64,000 bases of DNA from contig NZ_LN999828.1 of the NCBI RefSeq assembly GCF_001517625.2, forward strand, positions 1,070,303 to 1,134,302. Reading direction: 5' to 3'. Below the pieces are notes generated by a model. That model was given only the letters and a program-made list of their open reading frames with translations, was not told the DNA's origin and did not search any database. Below, one piece after another: positions 60,022 to 64,000 of the stretch. Origin of the DNA: Clostridium sp. AT4 (GTDB lineage: Bacteria > Bacillota > Clostridia > Lachnospirales > Lachnospiraceae). Each line of letters starts with the position of its first letter. Position 1 is the stretch's first letter. The translations under genes were made by a program, and so were the position numbers.

Positions 60022-60399
60022 ATGAACAAAAGAGAACGGAACCGCTGTTTAAAAAGAAGACGTAAAAAGGCCGTATACAGATGGAAAGCTGTAAGAAAAA
60101 ACAGGCAGCGCGAAAAGCGGCAGGAAAAAGACAAAAAAGGGCGTTTGGGGGTTCGGATGCTTATATTTGTCTGTATCTGTCTGGAGACGGCCTCGGCAAA
60201 GGACTGGCAGTCTGGAAAACGCACAGCAGAAATCCGTATAGACAGCCTGCCCGCATTCATAGAAATCCATCCCTTTTATGAAGAAGAATTTCGCAGGGAG
60301 AAAGAGAACGCCAGCCGGACAGAGCAGGGGATTTCCCTGTTTTTAAAAGAAGGGCGCATAGTATTTTTTCGGATTCACGAGGAAGCCTGTGATGATTAG
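60022..60399 (+). CDS. Hypothetical basic protein with a membrane segment
   Basis: 125 residues from ATG 60022 (GGAAAGGAAAC upstream). The first 45 residues are almost all Lys, Arg and hydrophobic-free (MNKRERNRCLKRRRKKAVYR), then one membrane segment (GVRMLIFVCICLETASA, about 50-66), then an acidic outer domain (RTAEIRIDSLPAFIEIHPFY). It looks like a membrane protein with a nucleic-acid- or phospholipid-binding tail, but no family was recognised. Confidence 0.6.
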   Translation: MNKRERNRCLKRRRKKAVYRWKAVRKNRQREKRQEKDKKGRLGVRMLIFVCICLETASAKDWQSGKRTAEIRIDSLPAFIEIHPFYEEEFRREKENASRTEQGISLFLKEGRIVFFRIHEEACDD

Positions 60400-60532
60400 A
60401 AGGGCAGAGATGATTTATTAGGAATTTTAATGACTGTCTGTCTTGTGTTCAAAATAAGAAAGTATTATAATTTCTTCTGAATCATAGCATATTTATATAT
60501 AAAACTTATAACAAACAGATGGAGGATAAGAC

Positions 60533-61969
60533 ATGAGCAATCATGATACGTATGTAAGCCCGCTTTCAGAGCGTTATGCCAGCAGGGAGATGCAGTATAT
60601 TTTTTCACCGGATATGAAATTTAAGACATGGAGACGCTTGTGGATTGCTCTGGCTGAGACAGAAAAGGAGCTAGGCCTTAATATTACCCAGGAGCAGATT
60701 GATGAGCTGAAGGCCCATGCAGATGAAATCAACTATGATGTGGCAAAGGCCCGTGAGAAAGAAGTGCGCCATGATGTGATGAGCCATGTGTACGCATATG
60801 GCACCCAGTGCCCGAAGGCAAAGGGCATCATCCATCTGGGAGCTACCTCCTGCTATGTAGGAGATAATACCGATGTGATCATTATGACAGAGGCATTAAA
60901 GCTGGTCCGCAGAAAGCTGCTGAATGTACTGGCGGAACTGGCAGCGTTTGCGGATAAATATAAGAATCTGCCCACTCTGGCATTTACCCATTTCCAGCCG
61001 GCTCAGCCTACTACTGTAGGAAAAAGGGCAGCCCTCTGGATGATGGAGTTAAAGCTGGATCTGGACGATCTGGATTATCTTATCGGGTCCATGCGCCTGT
61101 TAGGCTCCAAGGGAACTACAGGCACACAGGCTAGTTTTCTGGAACTCTTTGACGGCGATCATGAGCGCTGCCGCAGACTGGATCAGCGGATCGCGGAAAA
61201 GATGGGCTTTGAGGGCTGCTATCCCGTATCCGGACAGACTTATTCCAGAAAGGTAGACAGCCGTGTCTTAAGCGTACTGGCCGGCATTGCCCAGAGCGCC
61301 CACAAGTTTTCCAATGATATCCGTCTGCTGCAGCACTTAAAAGAAGTGGAAGAGCCCTTTGAGAAGAATCAGATTGGTTCCTCCGCCATGGCTTATAAGA
61401 GGAATCCCATGCGCAGCGAACGGATTGCTTCTCTTGCAAACTATGTAATGAGCGATATGATGAATCCTATGCTGGTAGCTTCTACCCAGTGGTTTGAGCG
61501 TACGTTGGACGATTCCGCCAATAAGCGTCTGTCCATTCCAGAGGGCTTTCTGGCGGTGGACGGAATCCTGGATCTGTACTTAAATGTAGTGGATGGACTG
61601 GTGGTATATCCTAAGGTCATCGAAAAGCATCTGATGGCAGAGCTGCCCTTTATGGCTACGGAAAACATTATGATGGACGCTGTAAAGGCAGGAGGAGACC
61701 GACAGGAGCTCCATGAGCGCATCCGTCAGCTTTCCATGGAGGCAGGAAAGAATGTAAAAGAGCAGGGCGGGGACAACAACCTGTTAGAGTTGATTGCAGC
61801 AGATCCTGCATTCGGATTGTCCTTAGAGGATCTTAAAAAGGCCATGGAACCTTCCAGGTATGTAGGCCGTGCACCAAGACAGGTGGAAGAATTCCTTGAG
61901 GAAGTGATCCGTCCTGTACTGGAGGCCAATAAAGAAGCTCTTGGTATGACTGCGGAGATCAATGTATAA
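60533..61969 (+). CDS. purB: Adenylosuccinate lyase
   Basis: 478 residues with the fumarase/ASL signature IGSSAMAYKRNPMRSE near 287-302 and active-site THFQPAQPTTVGKR near 155. It makes AMP and AICAR in purine synthesis. RBS ATGGAGGAT precedes ATG 60533. purA follows 1.1 kb on, with lysR between. Confidence 0.96.
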   Translation: MSNHDTYVSPLSERYASREMQYIFSPDMKFKTWRRLWIALAETEKELGLNITQEQIDELKAHADEINYDVAKAREKEVRHDVMSHVYAYGTQCPKAKGIIHLGATSCYVGDNTDVIIMTEALKLVRRKLLNVLAELAAFADKYKNLPTLAFTHFQPAQPTTVGKRAALWMMELKLDLDDLDYLIGSMRLLGSKGTTGTQASFLELFDGDHERCRRLDQRIAEKMGFEGCYPVSGQTYSRKVDSRVLSVLAGIAQSAHKFSNDIRLLQHLKEVEEPFEKNQIGSSAMAYKRNPMRSERIASLANYVMSDMMNPMLVASTQWFERTLDDSANKRLSIPEGFLAVDGILDLYLNVVDGLVVYPKVIEKHLMAELPFMATENIMMDAVKAGGDRQELHERIRQLSMEAGKNVKEQGGDNNLLELIAADPAFGLSLEDLKKAMEPSRYVGRAPRQVEEFLEEVIRPVLEANKEALGMTAEINV

Positions 61970-61985
61970 AAATGCTTCAAAGACC

Positions 61986-62885
61986 ATGAATATCAATCTG
62001 GAATATTACAAAGTATTTTATTATGTATGCACAGAGGGCAGCCTGACAGCGGCTGCCCAAAAGCTGTGTATTTCCCAGCCTGCGGTAAGCCAGGCCGTGC
62101 GCCAGCTGGAAAAAGAGGCCGGAACACGGCTTTTTTTGCGTACCTCCAAGGGCATCCGGCTGACAAGGGAAGGAGAGCTTTTATTCCGTTATGTGAAAAC
62201 GGGCGTGGAACAGCTTCTGGAAGGCGGCAGAATGCTGGAGAGAATGCTGGATATGGATATGGGAGAGGTTCGAATCGGAGCCAGCGATATGACGCTTCAG
62301 TTTTTTCTTCTGCCTTTTTTGGAGCAGTTTCACAAAGAGTACCCACGGATCAAAGTTACCGTAACCAATGCCCCCACACCAGAAACCATCTGCAGCCTGG
62401 AGGAAGGAAAAATTGACTTTGGCGTAGTGACAACGCCTTTTTCCTGCAAAAGTACCATTCATTCGATGATGGTAAAACCGATTGGAACGGTTTTTATTGC
62501 AGGAGACAGCTTTGGCGAACTGAAAGGAAAAAAGCTGGATTACAGTATTCTTGGAAGTCTGCCCTGTATTTTTCTGGAAAAAAACACGAGTACCAGAGCC
62601 TTTATGGACGCGTTTCTTTCTGCAAAAGGAATGGAACTGACGCCAGAGTTTGAGCTTGCTACCAGCGATATGATCGTTCAGTTTGCAAAGCGGAATATGG
62701 GCGTAGGCTGCGTCATGGACGGATTTGCAAAGGATGCCATAGCAAAAGGAGAAGTGTTTGAGCTGGATTTTAAGGAGAAAATGCCTCTGCGCCACATCTG
62801 TGTTGTTACGGGTGAGAACAGCCTGATTTCTCTGGCAGGCAGGAAGCTTTTAAATCTGTTTGACGAAATGGCAGAATCTTCCTAA
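61986..62885 (+). CDS. LysR-family transcriptional regulator
   Basis: 299 residues from ATG 61986; a start at 61962 would overlap purB by 8 bp. The N-terminal winged HTH is plain (VFYYVCTEGSLTAAAQKLCI, SQPAVSQAVRQLEKEAGTRL), followed by a LysR substrate domain. The regulated genes are not known; a dyad at 62902-62916 before purA may be its site. Confidence 0.88.
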   Translation: MNINLEYYKVFYYVCTEGSLTAAAQKLCISQPAVSQAVRQLEKEAGTRLFLRTSKGIRLTREGELLFRYVKTGVEQLLEGGRMLERMLDMDMGEVRIGASDMTLQFFLLPFLEQFHKEYPRIKVTVTNAPTPETICSLEEGKIDFGVVTTPFSCKSTIHSMMVKPIGTVFIAGDSFGELKGKKLDYSILGSLPCIFLEKNTSTRAFMDAFLSAKGMELTPEFELATSDMIVQFAKRNMGVGCVMDGFAKDAIAKGEVFELDFKEKMPLRHICVVTGENSLISLAGRKLLNLFDEMAESS

Positions 62886-62901
62886 ATGGTATAAGGTTTA
62901 C

Positions 62902-62916
62902 TTATGCCTCACATAA
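62902..62916. promoter_or_regulatory. LysR-type dyad between lysR and purA
   Basis: TTATG (62902-62906) and CATAA (62912-62916) form a T-N11-A-like inverted repeat, the shape of LysR boxes. No experimental support. Confidence 0.35.
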
Positions 62917-63036
62917 TAAATAATCATTTTACTTATGTGAAAGCTTGTAGTAGAGTAAAAGAGAACTTATTATATGAGGTCCCGCTATGCTGCGGGATAT
63001 TTAAATCAGGGCAGCAGCCCAAGGAGGATTGAAGCA

Positions 63037-64000
63037 ATGGTTAGAGCAATCGTAGGAGCTAACTGGGGAGACGAGGGAAAAGGAAAAATAACGGATATGC
63101 TGGCGAAAGAGTCTGACATTATCATACGCTTTCAGGGTGGAAGCAATGCAGGTCATACCATTATCAATGAATATGGAAAATTTGCCCTTCACCTGCTTCC
63201 TTCCGGCGTGTTTTACCAGCATACTACAAGTATCATCGGAAACGGAGTAGCATTAAATATTCCGTATCTGATCAAGGAAATCCAGTCCCTTGTAGACCGG
63301 GGAGTGCCGAAGCCTCATATCCTGGTTTCAGACCGTGCACAGATCCTGATGCCCTACCATGTGCTGTTTGATACTTATGAGGAGGCCCGCCTGGCTGGAA
63401 AATCCTTTGGTTCCACTAAGTCCGGCATTGCTCCCTTTTATTCGGATAAATATGCAAAGATCGGCTTTCAGGTCAGCGAGCTGTTCGACGAGGAACTGTT
63501 AAGAGAAAAATGCCAGAGAGTGTGTGAGATCAAAAACGTGCTTCTGGAGCATCTTTACCATAAACCCCTCCTGAATGCGGATGAACTGTTTGATGAGCTG
63601 ATCAGCTACCGGGAGATGATCCGCCCCTATGTATGCGACGTATCCTCCTATTTGTATCATGCCATCAAAGAAGGAAAAAACATTCTGTTAGAGGGACAGC
63701 TTGGTTCCTTAAAGGATCCGGATCATGGAATTTACCCCATGGTTACCTCTTCCTCAACCCTGGCTGCCTATGGCGCGATCGGTGCAGGCATTGCACCTTA
63801 TGAGATTAAAAATATCACAACCGTTGTGAAGGCATATTCCAGCGCAGTAGGCGCAGGCGCCTTTGTCAGCGAAATCTTTGGAGAGGAAGCGGAAGAGTTA
63901 CGGCATCGGGGCGGCGACGGCGGCGAATACGGAGCCACTACGGGACGCCCAAGAAGAGTAGGCTGGTTTGACGCAGTGGCGACAAGATACGGCTGCCGCA
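63037..64000 (+). CDS. purA: Adenylosuccinate synthetase (right end cut by the window)
   Basis: 321 full codons visible from ATG 63037 (CCCAAGGAGGATTG upstream). GTP-binding GANWGDEGKGKITDM near residues 7-21 and active-site segments RFQGGSNAGHT and LLEGQLGSLKDPDHG are clear. It forms adenylosuccinate from IMP and aspartate. The C-terminus is outside the window. Confidence 0.96.
   Translation, partial: MVRAIVGANWGDEGKGKITDMLAKESDIIIRFQGGSNAGHTIINEYGKFALHLLPSGVFYQHTTSIIGNGVALNIPYLIKEIQSLVDRGVPKPHILVSDRAQILMPYHVLFDTYEEARLAGKSFGSTKSGIAPFYSDKYAKIGFQVSELFDEELLREKCQRVCEIKNVLLEHLYHKPLLNADELFDELISYREMIRPYVCDVSSYLYHAIKEGKNILLEGQLGSLKDPDHGIYPMVTSSSTLAAYGAIGAGIAPYEIKNITTVVKAYSSAVGAGAFVSEIFGEEAEELRHRGGDGGEYGATTGRPRRVGWFDAVATRYGCR

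Overview
The window looks like a chromosomal segment of a spore-forming, gut-type Firmicute, most likely Lachnospiraceae (the Enterocloster/Hungatella/Lachnoclostridium neighbourhood). The basis is the isoprenoid/phospholipid/PolC gene order, spoVAD-spoVAE, a class 3 fructose bisphosphatase, a lysine riboswitch on dapA and a Tn4451-like mobilizable element. The species is inferred, not shown.

Layout. (1) 1-~10.9 kb is the right part of a mobilizable or conjugative element. It carries the tail of tnpV, a tet(O)-type tetracycline resistance gene behind a leader/attenuator, a Cys-rich KTR protein, three small sigma-factor-like genes (one frameshifted), a RepA-like ATPase, an oriT region with large inverted repeats, a MobV relaxase, ParB, a YdbC-like protein and a large serine recombinase at the end. 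The left end is outside the window. (2) The recombinase end abuts the C-terminal half of a YesN/AraC-type regulator, so the element sits inside that gene. Downstream is a glycosaminoglycan-type uptake and degradation operon (ABC sugar transporter, heparinase II/III-like lyase, GH88 unsaturated glucuronyl hydrolase), followed by a convergent cell-wall-binding repeat protein. (3) 19.8-34.0 kb is core genome: YfcE-like phosphoesterase, a decayed GGDEF-EAL remnant, pyrH-frr-uppS-cdsA-dxr-rseP-ispG-polC and a sodium-dependent transporter. (4) 34.4-40.3 kb is an AT-richer island with its own consensus promoter: RidA, a D-threonine aldolase/D-serine dehydratase-like PLP enzyme, a nitrilase-family amidase, two membrane proteins (DUF3100-like plus a small partner), an M20 amidohydrolase and a divergent YheO/DauR-type regulator. 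It ends beside a three-gene tRNA cluster (Pro, Glu, Thr). I consider it the best candidate for an undescribed catabolic system, probably for an amide- or acyl-substituted D-amino acid. (5) 41-64 kb returns to core functions: oxidoreductase, AI-2E-type permease, Fbp, an ArsC/Spx-like protein without its cysteine, a ferredoxin with an exact 54-bp internal tandem duplication, a NapH-like membrane protein, a Crp/Fnr regulator, SpoVAD/AE behind a sigma-G-like promoter, a sensor gene whose GGDEF domain has been deleted, PBP1A, a YigZ protein, TypA, a double-OB SSB-like protein, CobO, lysine riboswitch-dapA-dapB, small secreted or membrane proteins, purB, a LysR regulator and purA (cut by the window edge).

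All assignments rest on reading the sequence and remembered family motifs; no database search was run.
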